Part shown: positions 1-6,587 of the stretch, in pieces
Position numbering within the stretch: the first letter of the stretch is position 1
Layout of the letters: each line of letters starts with the position of its first letter
Assembly: GCA_009703845.1 (NCBI GenBank)
Contig: WLFI01000005.1
Location: 1 to 13,877 of the forward strand
Reading direction: 5' to 3'
DNA: 13,877 bases
Source: Actinomycetota bacterium
GTDB lineage: Bacteria; Actinomycetota; Actinomycetes; Actinomycetales; Microbacteriaceae
Made by a program: the position numbers and the translations under genes
Notes under the pieces: generated by a model
What the model saw: the letters and a program-made list of their open reading frames with translations, nothing else
Databases searched by the model: none
What the model was told of the DNA's origin: nothing

Positions 1-467
1 AGATAATGAACCTCGTCCATGATGACGTAACCCAAGCTCATTAGCGCATCCGAGTTCGCGTAAATCATGTTGCGCAAAACTTCGGTGGTCATAACGACGA
101 TTTGGGCGTCGCCGTTCTGATTGGTATCGCCCGTCAGTAAGCCAACTCGGTCTTCTCCATAACGTGCCAGCAATTCGGCATATTTTTGGTTGCTGAGGGC
201 CTTGATTGGCGTTGTGTAGAAAACCTTTTGCTGCTGCTCTATGGCCAGGTGAATGGCAAACTCGCCGACAATTGTCTTTCCGGCTCCGGTAGGCGCTGCA
301 ACTAAGACGCCTTTACCTTCGGATAGCGCGTGGCAAGCTTTCTGCTGAAAGTCGTCTAACGGAAACTCGAGCAGGTCGGTGAAGGCTTTCAAGCTCTTAT
401 TAGGCGCAGATTTTTTTGCCCGGGCATAGCGCTCAGCTGGAGATAGATCTTCGAACTCACTCGACAT
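1..467 (-). CDS. helY: Ski2-like DEVH-box helicase HelY, N-terminal 155 residues (cut by window edge)
   Basis: Superfamily 2 ATP-dependent helicase of the Ski2/Mtr4 type, expected to act on structured RNA or DNA in the cytoplasm. Seen directly: an open frame from ATG at 467 to the window edge, with an N-terminal ERYARAKK segment, Walker A APTGAGKT at about residues 58-65, the motif Ia region TTPIKALSNQK, a TGD segment, VMTTEVLRNM, and the DEVH box (MDEVHY) just before the edge. This order matches the start of actinobacterial HelY. The rest of the protein, including the second RecA domain, lies outside the window. Its first 11 bases overlap the end of tatC and no convincing Shine-Dalgarno site precedes the ATG, so translation is probably coupled to tatC. 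The tatC-helY adjacency is conserved in actinobacteria. The family assignment is firm; the substrate is not known from sequence. Confidence 0.92.
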   Translation of the reverse strand, partial: MSSEFEDLSPAERYARAKKSAPNKSLKAFTDLLEFPLDDFQQKACHALSEGKGVLVAAPTGAGKTIVGEFAIHLAIEQQQKVFYTTPIKALSNQKYAELLARYGEDRVGLLTGDTNQNGDAQIVVMTTEVLRNMIYANSDALMSLGYVIMDEVHY

Positions 468-1224
468 CTTGACCGAGTTGTTTTCTTCTTCGACGATCAG
501 TGATCCAGGCGACTCCGCCTGATGCGAAATAAAGAGCTGTGAGTGGAGCCATAAGCACGAACATCGAGAGCGGATCTGCCGTTGGGGTCGCGAGGGCAGC
601 AATTACGGCAATCAGGAAAACAGCCAAACGCCAAGATTTGAAAATGCTTCTCGAAGTGATCAAACCGGCAAGGTTTAGCAAAACCAGCACAACCGGCATT
701 ACAAACGCCAAGCCGAAAACCAACAAGATTCGCAAAACGAAGAGGATGTAGTCGTTGGCCACGATGAAGTTGGTGGTTGACGAAGGGGTGAACGAGATGA
801 GCGTTGTCATGAACGCCGGCAGCGACACCCAAGCCAACCATACTCCAGCGAAAAACAGCGGGAGCGCAGAAGCTAGAAATCCTATCGTGTAGCGGCGTTC
901 GCGCTTTTTTAGCGCGGGAGTAATGAAGGCCCAGAGGTTGAACAGCCAAACCGGGCTAGCGGCCATGACTCCCAGAAAGATTGACACTTGCAGTTGAAGG
1001 TCGAAGGCCGACATTACTCCGGAGAAATTGATTTTCACGTCACCGCGACGAGATGCGATTTCGTTCAAGGGTGACATTAGTATTTCGAAAAATTGTGGGT
1101 AGAAATACCAGCCCGCTACCGCGCCGGCCGCGATAAAAAGCGCAGACCAGAAAAGCCGCTTACGAAGTTCTCGAAAATGACCACCGAGGCTCATTTTCGC
1201 GTCGGGGTTTTTGCGTCTGGCCAC
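457..1224 (-). CDS. tatC: Twin-arginine translocase subunit TatC
   Basis: Core membrane subunit of the Tat pathway, which recognises twin-arginine signal peptides and exports folded proteins. The 255-residue protein has the usual length and six hydrophobic segments. Family signatures are visible: the cytoplasmic N-terminal HFRELRKRL that contributes to signal-peptide binding, the first loop ending in SAFDLQLQVS, then PVWLFNLWAFITPALKKRERR, and ATPTADPLSMFVLMAPL near the C-terminus. The start is GTG at 1224, which shares its first base with the TAG stop of tatA, so the two are translationally coupled. The end overlaps the helY start by 11 bases. No separate tatB is seen; many actinobacteria encode tatB elsewhere. 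The call is very secure. Confidence 0.97.
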   Translation of the reverse strand: MARRKNPDAKMSLGGHFRELRKRLFWSALFIAAGAVAGWYFYPQFFEILMSPLNEIASRRGDVKINFSGVMSAFDLQLQVSIFLGVMAASPVWLFNLWAFITPALKKRERRYTIGFLASALPLFFAGVWLAWVSLPAFMTTLISFTPSSTTNFIVANDYILFVLRILLVFGLAFVMPVVLVLLNLAGLITSRSIFKSWRLAVFLIAVIAALATPTADPLSMFVLMAPLTALYFASGGVAWITDRRRRKQLGQDVE

Positions 1225-1412
1225 TACTTTTCAGAAGAAGTGTCTTCGGCAGGCTTATCTGCCTTTGCAGCATCCTCTGGGTTCTTGATTTCTTTCTTGA
1301 ACACCTTCATCGATTGCGCCAGGCTCTTGGCCAGTCCTGGAAGCTTTGGGGCGCCCCAAAACAGCAAGACAATAACCAGAATGATGATCCATTCCCAACC
1401 ATTTAGCTTCAT
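1224..1412 (-). CDS. tatA: Sec-independent translocase subunit TatA
   Basis: Small pore-forming subunit of the twin-arginine translocase, anchored in the cytoplasmic membrane. The 62-residue protein has one transmembrane helix (about residues 5-20), the hinge motif FWGAPKLP, then an amphipathic helix (GLAKSLAQSMKVFKKE) and a charged tail rich in Lys, Glu and Asp: the classic TatA layout. Its ATG overlaps the TGA of the upstream small membrane protein as ATGA (4 bases), and its TAG overlaps the GTG of tatC by one base. Position between pafC and tatC and the FGxxKLP-like hinge favour TatA over TatB. No strong Shine-Dalgarno site is seen, in line with coupled translation. Confidence 0.95.
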   Translation of the reverse strand: MKLNGWEWIIILVIVLLFWGAPKLPGLAKSLAQSMKVFKKEIKNPEDAAKADKPAEDTSSEK

Positions 1413-1744
1413 TTGCGCAGCCTACTTTCATCAATATCCAAGTGCTTTAGCCTGCTAACAAGCCTACGCTCTTTGGCTTCCTTTTTTGCCTTGCGGGCCT
1501 TAGCTATCTGTTTTTGACGTCGAGACACTGCCTGTTCGGTTTGGTCCATGGCCGCCACGGGTGATTCGACCGTAACTTCTGCCTTGGATGTTTTCTCTAG
1601 CTTTGCCGCCAACTCGGCCAATTTTGCAGCCGGGGCCTCGAAACTCTTTAGCTTGTTGAGCAGTTGAAAACCGACGTAAGCATAAATAATCAAGGCTGCT
1701 AGGGCAATGCCCAGGTAAATGAAGAACCAAAACCAGAAACCCAT
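1409..1744 (-). CDS. Small single-pass membrane protein between pafC and tatA, function unknown
   Basis: I cannot assign a function. The 111-residue product starts with a strongly hydrophobic aromatic-rich helix (about residues 4-26, MGFWFWFFIYLG onward), followed by a predicted amphipathic helix rich in Ala, Leu, Lys and Glu (about 28-55), a short linker with acidic residues, and a highly basic C-terminal half (RRQKQIAKARKAKKEAKERR). Its ATG shares one base with the pafC stop (TAATG) and its TGA overlaps the tatA start, so it is translated as part of the operon. The layout of a membrane helix, an amphipathic helix and a charged tail resembles TatB in outline, but it lacks the Gly hinge and Pro of TatA/B after the membrane helix. 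Similar small proteins seem to occupy this place in related actinobacteria (from memory, not searched). Confidence 0.85.
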   Translation of the reverse strand: MGFWFWFFIYLGIALAALIIYAYVGFQLLNKLKSFEAPAAKLAELAAKLEKTSKAEVTVESPVAAMDQTEQAVSRRQKQIAKARKAKKEAKERRLVSRLKHLDIDESRLRK

Positions 1745-2760
1745 TAGTCCTCATCCTCGATTCTTTGAAAGTCGTTGCTCTTTTGGCCTAACGCAGAGAG
1801 AGCGTAATTGCGAACCAGTTCTCTTGCCACCGGAGGCGAGATGACTCTGGCGGCTCCCCCGTACTTGGCGATCAGGTGACCCAAGTTCGGAAGGTGACCA
1901 ACCTTGATGGTTACTCGAATGACTCCGCTTGAGCTCGAGTTTGGTTCGCTGATGGTGGTGAACTCAGAAACAAGTTCGTAAGCCTCAGGGTCTACTTCGA
2001 CGATGACGTCGGTGTCAGACTCCCCCGGAACATAGAGGCGATCTTCTTCTTGGTCGAATTCTGCAAAAGCCTGCCTCGCTGCTTCTGACCAAGGGTTCTC
2101 GCCAAGCACGATCTGTCTCATACGGTCCAAGCGGAATGACTTGATTTGGCGACTAATCGGGCAATAGGCCTTGAGGTACCAAACCGCACCGCGAGGGTCG
2201 AGCCTGAATGGTTCAAGGCTACGAACAGATTCTTCACCACGTTGATTTGTGTAGCTGCATGAAATTTGCAACTCGGCCAGAATTGCTCGGCGCAACAGAC
2301 CAACGTCAGCGCCCACCGTACCAACTTCGAAAAATATTGTCGGCGGGCTGGCAGTTGGCTGGGTTGAAGCAAGCAGGGCGATCAGGCTATCTACATCGGC
2401 CTCGCTCGCAAACTCGGGAAGGCTCTTCAGATAAGAAAGTCCTGCTGCAATAGCAGCAGCCTGTCTGGTCGATATTCTTGGCGCATCGAGAATGATGTCG
2501 GAATCTGAGAACCGAAGCACCTGCTCTTCGTCGAATAAATCCCAGTCAAAATTGAAGGGAATCTCTTCGGCACCGCTTGGCTTTCGGTGCCCGGCAACCA
2601 CAAGGGTGCTCATGGCCTTGCGAACAGCCTCAACGCTCATGCCCAAGCGTTCGGCAGCTGCGGTGATGTGGATCTCACCTTCACGGTGTATCAAACCGAT
2701 GAGCGCGATCAAGAAATTGAATTGGTCGTCACCGCTGAGCACGTTTTTGAGCTTAGGCAT
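1744..2760 (-). CDS. pafC: WYL-domain transcriptional regulator PafC
   Basis: Second half of the PafB-PafC pair, which in mycobacteria forms a heterodimeric activator of the RecA/LexA-independent DNA-damage response. The 338-residue protein has an N-terminal helix-turn-helix region (about 13-57, ITAAAERLGMSVEAVRKAM) and a WYL domain with an intact WYL triplet at about 194-196 and FRLDRM at about 209-214. I chose ATG at 2760 (MPKLKNVLSG): the frame stays open further upstream to 3177, but that part lies inside pafB, in another frame, and resembles no protein. With this start pafB and pafC overlap by 8 bases, as is usual. The stop overlaps the next gene by one base. The name comes from Pup ligase PafA, but no pafA is adjacent here. 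Confidence 0.93.
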   Translation of the reverse strand: MPKLKNVLSGDDQFNFLIALIGLIHREGEIHITAAAERLGMSVEAVRKAMSTLVVAGHRKPSGAEEIPFNFDWDLFDEEQVLRFSDSDIILDAPRISTRQAAAIAAGLSYLKSLPEFASEADVDSLIALLASTQPTASPPTIFFEVGTVGADVGLLRRAILAELQISCSYTNQRGEESVRSLEPFRLDPRGAVWYLKAYCPISRQIKSFRLDRMRQIVLGENPWSEAARQAFAEFDQEEDRLYVPGESDTDVIVEVDPEAYELVSEFTTISEPNSSSSGVIRVTIKVGHLPNLGHLIAKYGGAARVISPPVARELVRNYALSALGQKSNDFQRIEDED

Positions 2761-3763
2761 GGGCGTTCGCCACCTTCTCGAGACCACTGCGAATTGCGTC
2801 GCGCAACTCGGAGGGTGCGTGAACCGTGACGGTAGCGCCAAAGACCCGCAATTGCTCGGCCAGCAGGTGAACATCCATGAAGTTGAATTCATAGGTAGTC
2901 GAACCGCCGTGTGCGTGTGAATCCATTTCGAAGTGAACCCAAGCCTCGGTGCCTGGCACCACCGAAACGACGGCCGTGTTTTGCAAAGTAAACAGTCGCA
3001 AACGCTCCAGAGCATCTTCAAGTTGGGCCTGCGTGATGGCCTCGAACTGCTCGCCGGTTGGTTTGATGCGGCTGACGATTCGCTTGAGCATAAAGTTTCG
3101 AACGTCTTGACGCTCGACATCCCAGCAAACCAAAAGCCACTGACCGGCAACGTGACGAACCTGCCACGGATGCACAACTCGGCGCTCTACGCTTCGTTCG
3201 GGTGCTCGGTAATCGAAAGTTACCTCGAGTCGATCGCGGGCAGCTTCTTCAAGCTGCAGAATGCCCGGTTCGTTCGTCAAAATTCTTGGAGCGAAGCCGG
3301 CCAGTTCCAAACCTTCGCTGGCCATACCGAGAGCCTTGAGGCGCATGACCGCTCGCGAGGCCTCGGCCGAAAACGAAGCCCTTGCCCAAACCTTGGCTGC
3401 CAGTTCTAGCAAGCGCAACTGGTTCGGGGTGAGCGAAGTTCCTTTAGGCCAAACGAATGTTTCGGCAGGTATGAAGTAACGACTTTCGGTGTTGTCATCC
3501 ATGTCGGAGTCACGAATGAAGGTTTCTACCTGAACCCCCATGTCACGCAGCGACTGCTTGTCACGCTCGAACATCTTGTTTATAGCATCCGGCTTAACGC
3601 CGTCTTCGATGGCTAGTGAGTAGCCTCTGACGCTTCGAAAAAGTTCTTCTTTGCTAAGTCCCACCGAGTTGCTGAGTAGAGCGAGTGTAAGGCTGAGCAG
3701 GCGCTCTGGCTTAGTGTCTGGCTCTTTCTGCCAATCACCCTCACCCAATGGTTCGCCTGTCAT
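2753..3763 (-). CDS. pafB: WYL-domain transcriptional regulator PafB
   Basis: First half of the PafBC regulator of DNA-damage genes. The 336-residue protein begins with a short variable tail, then the conserved ERLLSLTLALL and GLSKEELFRSVRGY of the N-terminal winged helix-turn-helix (about 20-80). The C-terminal WYL domain is recognisable (VTFDYRAPERSVERRVVHPW, about 181-200). Its signature triplet reads WLL (209-211) instead of WYL, and the later FRLxR motif reads FMLKR (224-228), so the ligand-sensing residues differ from those in PafC. It lies 19 bases after the FKBP gene without a clear promoter between, so it is probably co-transcribed, and it overlaps pafC by 8 bases. In mycobacteria it works as a heterodimer with PafC. 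Confidence 0.93.
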   Translation of the reverse strand: MTGEPLGEGDWQKEPDTKPERLLSLTLALLSNSVGLSKEELFRSVRGYSLAIEDGVKPDAINKMFERDKQSLRDMGVQVETFIRDSDMDDNTESRYFIPAETFVWPKGTSLTPNQLRLLELAAKVWARASFSAEASRAVMRLKALGMASEGLELAGFAPRILTNEPGILQLEEAARDRLEVTFDYRAPERSVERRVVHPWQVRHVAGQWLLVCWDVERQDVRNFMLKRIVSRIKPTGEQFEAITQAQLEDALERLRLFTLQNTAVVSVVPGTEAWVHFEMDSHAHGGSTTYEFNFMDVHLLAEQLRVFGATVTVHAPSELRDAIRSGLEKVANAHA

Positions 3764-3782
3764 AGCCCCAATGACGCTTCGA

Positions 3783-4796
3783 CTACTTGCCCTTGATGCC
3801 GAGAATGTCGATTACGAAAACCAGAGTCGAGTTACCTGGGATGGTCGACATCGCCTCTGAACCGTATCCGAGACTTGGTGGAATGACAGCCACAATCTGG
3901 CTGCCCACCTTTTGACCGGCAACAGCCTGAACGAAACCGCTGATCAGGCCAGGTTCTTTGATTACGAAGCTCGCAGGCTGACCTTTGTCCCATGAAGAGT
4001 CAAAGTTTGCGCCATCTGCCCAGGTGTAACCGGTGTAGTGAAGCAGAACTTCATCGCCCACCTTTACGGTTTCACCGGCACCCTCGATTAGAACTTCGAT
4101 CGCTGTGGATTCTGCCCCGTCTTTAGATGCTTTAGGAAATGGTGAGTCAACCGGAATGGTGACACCGGGTACGCCATCTAGGGCACGGATGACGGTTGGA
4201 AAGCCGGTTTGGGCGCCCTTCTCGTTACCGACTGCGTATGGCAGGTAGACGTTACGAATGTCGAAGACGAAAAGCACGTCGTCGTTAGCGCCGATTCCCA
4301 GTTGCTCGATACCTGCTCCGCCGTGAAGAATTTCACCCGGGTAAAGAACTGCCACGCGGCTACCTTCACGAATGCCACCCAGAGCCTCACAGAACAACGG
4401 GTCTTCGCCAGGCTTTAGCATCTGACCAGTGGCGCCACTTCCATCTAGAGCCGAAGGCTGAAACACTTCGCCAGTGGCAGCGTTGATGCCCATGTATTCG
4501 AGCTCGACAACCTGGTTTCCGGTGATTACCGGACCGGTGCCGGCCACTAGAACTGCAGTGTCTGACTTGGTTGTCGTAGTTGCCTGAAGTGGTGTCTCAA
4601 ACTCAACCTTGGCTTCTTCGCCCCCAATGGTGACCTTTACGTCTTTTACGGGGCTCTGCGCGTTGGTCTCGGCAACGGCGTCTCCGCAGTTTGCTTTCAG
4701 TGTGGCAAACATGGCCTCTTCTGAGTCGATGCTCGAACATCCGGCCAGTGATAGTGCCAGCGCGATTGAGGCTGCAAATGCTAGGGATTTACGCAA
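3783..4796 (-). CDS. Tandem FKBP-type peptidyl-prolyl isomerase lipoprotein
   Basis: Predicted cell-surface lipoprotein that speeds cis-trans isomerisation of prolyl bonds. The 337-residue protein has a signal peptide ending in the lipobox LAGC (Cys20). The C-terminal FKBP domain (about 247-336) is canonical, with HYTGYTWADGANFDSSW, GLISGFVQAVAG, LGYGS and FVIDILGI supplying the active-site aromatic residues. A preceding region (about 95-200) has the same fold signature (VVELEYMGINAATGEVF ... CEALGGIREGSRV ... VLFVFDIRNV) but lacks the FDSS and GYG elements, so it looks like a degenerate first FKBP domain. The start is TTG at 4796, supported by AAGGA 7 bases upstream and by the signal peptide starting MRKS. 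An FKBP gene near pafBC is common in Microbacteriaceae-type genomes (recalled, not searched). Confidence 0.93.
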   Translation of the reverse strand: MRKSLAFAASIALALSLAGCSSIDSEEAMFATLKANCGDAVAETNAQSPVKDVKVTIGGEEAKVEFETPLQATTTTKSDTAVLVAGTGPVITGNQVVELEYMGINAATGEVFQPSALDGSGATGQMLKPGEDPLFCEALGGIREGSRVAVLYPGEILHGGAGIEQLGIGANDDVLFVFDIRNVYLPYAVGNEKGAQTGFPTVIRALDGVPGVTIPVDSPFPKASKDGAESTAIEVLIEGAGETVKVGDEVLLHYTGYTWADGANFDSSWDKGQPASFVIKEPGLISGFVQAVAGQKVGSQIVAVIPPSLGYGSEAMSTIPGNSTLVFVIDILGIKGK

Positions 4797-4803
4797 GATT
4801 TTG

Positions 4804-4808
4804 TCCTT
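4804..4808 (-). promoter_or_regulatory. Ribosome binding site that decides the TTG start of the FKBP gene
   Basis: AAGGA on the minus strand sits 7 bases before TTG at 4796. No ATG or GTG in frame gives an intact signal peptide, so this site and the lipoprotein signal together fix the unusual start. It is part of the 8-base palindrome CCTTAAGG (4805-4812). Confidence 0.65.
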
Positions 4809-4822
4809 AAGGCTTTTCTCTA

Positions 4823-4828
4823 AGTGTA
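4823..4828 (-). promoter_or_regulatory. Possible -10 box for the FKBP-pafBC-tatAC segment
   Basis: TACACT on the minus strand fits the actinobacterial TANNNT -10 pattern and lies in the 44-base gap between trmI and the FKBP gene. It would start a transcript with a leader of about 20 bases carrying the AAGGA site. The same hexamer occurs before the sirtuin gene. No clear -35 box is seen, so this is tentative; read-through from trmI is equally possible. Confidence 0.35.
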
Positions 4829-4840
4829 GTTGTGGCGTGG

Positions 4841-5833
4841 TTAGTCTTCGTCTGAATTGCGACTCGAACTGACTGCGGCAGACTCTTGAGCGTTGCGCAA
4901 ATTCTTGCGCATCTTTTTGTCACTGATGCGCTTTTCACCAAGGTGCTCAGGGTTCCAAACCGACAAATCTTCGTCAGTGAACTCACCCTTTGACCGCTTG
5001 GTCTTGAACTCAGGCAAGACGGTGCCGGGTGCAAGTCGTCGTGCAGTGATCAAGAAACCGGTGTGGCCGATCATACGGTGCTCTGGGCGCACGGCGAGCC
5101 CCTGAAGGTGCCAAGGTCTGACCATGGATTCCCAAGCGTGAGGTTCTGTGAAGTGGCCACTCTGTCTCAGTGCTTCAGATAGGCGCGATAGCTGTGTGAC
5201 TGTCGCAACGTATCCGATGAAAAGCCCGCCCGCAATTAGAGCATCGGCAGACTCTTCGATGCACTCCCAAGGTGCGAGCATGTCGAGAACCACGCGGTCA
5301 ATGCTGTGCGGTTTGACCGTGCTAGGGAGCATCTGCTGCAGGTCGCCCAGAGTAACCGTCCAGTTGGTTGGTCGAACACCCATTTCTGTCGTTACGTTGG
5401 CTTGCGCTATTTCGGCGAAGTCTTCGCGGCGTTCGAATGAGAAAAGCGCACCCTTTTCGCCAATGGCGCGCAATAGGTACATGCTGAGCGCACCAGAACC
5501 TACTCCTGCCTCAACAACCCGAGCACCCGGAAAGATGTCACCTTCGACGATGATCTGTGCAGCATCCTTGGGGTAAACAATCGCTGCACCGCGCGGCATC
5601 GACAAGACGAAGTCGGTCAACAATGGGCGAAGCGCCAGATACTCAACCCCGTATTGGTTTTGCACCACCGAGCCCTCGGGCTTACCGATGATGTCGTCGT
5701 GACGCAGGTCTCCGCGGTGAGTTCCGAAGGCTGCACCCGCGACCAAAGTAATGGTGTTCATGCGACCCTTTGGGCCGGTTAGTTGAACCTTGTCACCTTC
5801 GATGAATGGGCCTCGCTTGAGGTGCTTAGTCAT
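4841..5833 (-). CDS. trmI: tRNA (adenine-N1)-methyltransferase TrmI
   Basis: SAM-dependent methyltransferase that makes m1A58 in the T-loop of tRNA (m1A57/58 in archaea), acting in the cytoplasm as a tetramer. The 330-residue protein has the N-terminal actinobacterial module (GPFIEGDKVQLTGPKGR), the YPKD element at about 87-90, SAM motif I VVEAGVGSGALSM (106-118), an acidic residue after the second strand in FSFER (131-135) and LDMLAPWE (183-190) at the catalytic centre. I chose ATG at 5833 because AGGA lies 5 bases upstream and the protein then begins just before the conserved module; an in-frame ATG at 5869 would add 12 residues inside the HAD gene. It overlaps the HAD gene by 8 bases. In many actinobacteria this gene stands at the head of the Pup/proteasome region; here the next gene is the FKBP lipoprotein. 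Confidence 0.94.
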   Translation of the reverse strand: MTKHLKRGPFIEGDKVQLTGPKGRMNTITLVAGAAFGTHRGDLRHDDIIGKPEGSVVQNQYGVEYLALRPLLTDFVLSMPRGAAIVYPKDAAQIIVEGDIFPGARVVEAGVGSGALSMYLLRAIGEKGALFSFERREDFAEIAQANVTTEMGVRPTNWTVTLGDLQQMLPSTVKPHSIDRVVLDMLAPWECIEESADALIAGGLFIGYVATVTQLSRLSEALRQSGHFTEPHAWESMVRPWHLQGLAVRPEHRMIGHTGFLITARRLAPGTVLPEFKTKRSKGEFTDEDLSVWNPEHLGEKRISDKKMRKNLRNAQESAAVSSSRNSDED

Positions 5834-6524
5834 TTTGTTCCTGTTTTCTTCGATTGGTGATTTCGGCATGGAATGCTTTCAAGTGCTTCACCGTGACGCC
5901 CTCTAGGGTCGGCCACAAGTTGCGGTCTGGGCGGGCTGGAATGATCATCATGTTTGGAATACCGATGGCAACGGTTCCAGCAGCCTCTGCCGAGAGAATG
6001 CCCGTGATGGAATCTTCAAAGGCGATGCACTCCGAAGGCTTCAGCCCCAGCGCAGCTGCTGCCTTGACGTAGGGCTCGGCATGCGGTTTGCCGTGAACAA
6101 CATCATCTCCAGCAATAACCACGTCGAAAGCCTTGAACGGCATAGCTTCAACCACCTGCAGCGCGGTTCTGCGCATAGACATGGTGACCAACGCGGTCTT
6201 GATGTTTTTTCGTCGAAGCTCTCGAATCAATTCTTGGGCGCCGGGTCGCCACGGTATCTCTTTGGCAAGTTGGCTGTTTACCGAGTTGGTGAGCCGTTGA
6301 ACGATTTCGTCGGGCTCAAGCTCTGAGCCAAGGTGTTCTTTGATCAGCTTTGAGCTCTCGGTAAGGCTTAGGCCAATCATTCGATGGCCGTCCTGCTCGG
6401 TCCATTCTGCGGCGTGCTCAGCGGCAAGATCTTGCTCTGATTTCAACCAATACGGCTCTGAGTCGATGATCGTGCCATCCATGTCAAACAACACGGCCTT
6501 GAGCCCAGATTTCGAAAAGAACAT
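5826..6524 (-). CDS. HAD-superfamily hydrolase (subfamily IA, beta-phosphoglucomutase-like)
   Basis: Phosphatase or phosphomutase using an aspartyl-phosphate intermediate. All four HAD motifs are visible in the 232-residue protein: motif I FDMDGT (13-18, nucleophile Asp14 and acid/base Asp16), motif II around LVTMS (112-116), motif III Lys146 in HGKPHAEPY, and motif IV AFEDSITG (168-175) for Mg2+. A helical cap of about 70 residues follows motif I, as in subfamily IA. The precise substrate cannot be told; a sugar phosphate or phosphoglycolate-like compound is plausible. It is the first gene of the minus-strand operon. Its ATG has no well-placed Shine-Dalgarno site but has TAAACT 7 bases upstream, so its mRNA may be leaderless. 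Confidence 0.9.
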   Translation of the reverse strand: MFFSKSGLKAVLFDMDGTIIDSEPYWLKSEQDLAAEHAAEWTEQDGHRMIGLSLTESSKLIKEHLGSELEPDEIVQRLTNSVNSQLAKEIPWRPGAQELIRELRRKNIKTALVTMSMRRTALQVVEAMPFKAFDVVIAGDDVVHGKPHAEPYVKAAAALGLKPSECIAFEDSITGILSAEAAGTVAIGIPNMMIIPARPDRNLWPTLEGVTVKHLKAFHAEITNRRKQEQND

Positions 6525-6531
6525 AGTGGTG

Positions 6532-6537
6532 AGTTTA
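6532..6537 (-). promoter_or_regulatory. Candidate leaderless -10 box for the HAD-trmI operon
   Basis: TAAACT (TANNNT) on the minus strand ends 7 bases before the ATG at 6524, so transcription would begin at or next to the start codon. No Shine-Dalgarno site lies at a useful distance (AAAGG is 13 bases away). The -35 region is not clear. Confidence 0.5.
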
Positions 6538-6554
6538 CCTTTGCCGCCTTGGCT

Positions 6555-6560
6555 TAGAGT
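6555..6560 (+). promoter_or_regulatory. Candidate -10 box for the PAC2-family gene
   Basis: TAGAGT fits TANNNT and would give a leader of about 20 bases that contains GAGGA (6578-6582), 5 bases before the TTG start at 6588. The same hexamer precedes the tRNA-Leu gene. Its -35 region would fall on the divergent -10 box of the HAD gene, so the two promoters would share space. Confidence 0.4.
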
Positions 6561-6587
6561 TTTAGCAGGAATAACCCGAGGAACATT

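Noticed and set aside
2492..2920. Long open frames opposite the pafBC, trmI and glycosyltransferase genes
   Set aside because: They are antisense shadows of well-recognised genes, have no recognisable domains and lack start signals; the codon use of the real strand explains them.
2761..3177. An N-terminal extension of pafC by 139 residues in the same open frame
   Set aside because: It lies wholly inside pafB in another frame, has an unlikely Cys/Trp/Ser-rich composition, and pafC proteins begin near MPKLKNVLSG; pafB is clearly real there.
4805..4812. Palindrome CCTTAAGG in the trmI-FKBP gap as an operator
   Set aside because: Eight bases are too short to stand out, and half of it is explained by the Shine-Dalgarno site of the FKBP gene.
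5834..5869. A longer trmI start at ATG 5869 (12 more residues)
   Set aside because: The extra residues overlap the HAD gene and match no TrmI start I recognise; ATG at 5833 has AGGA 5 bases upstream and begins just before the conserved module.
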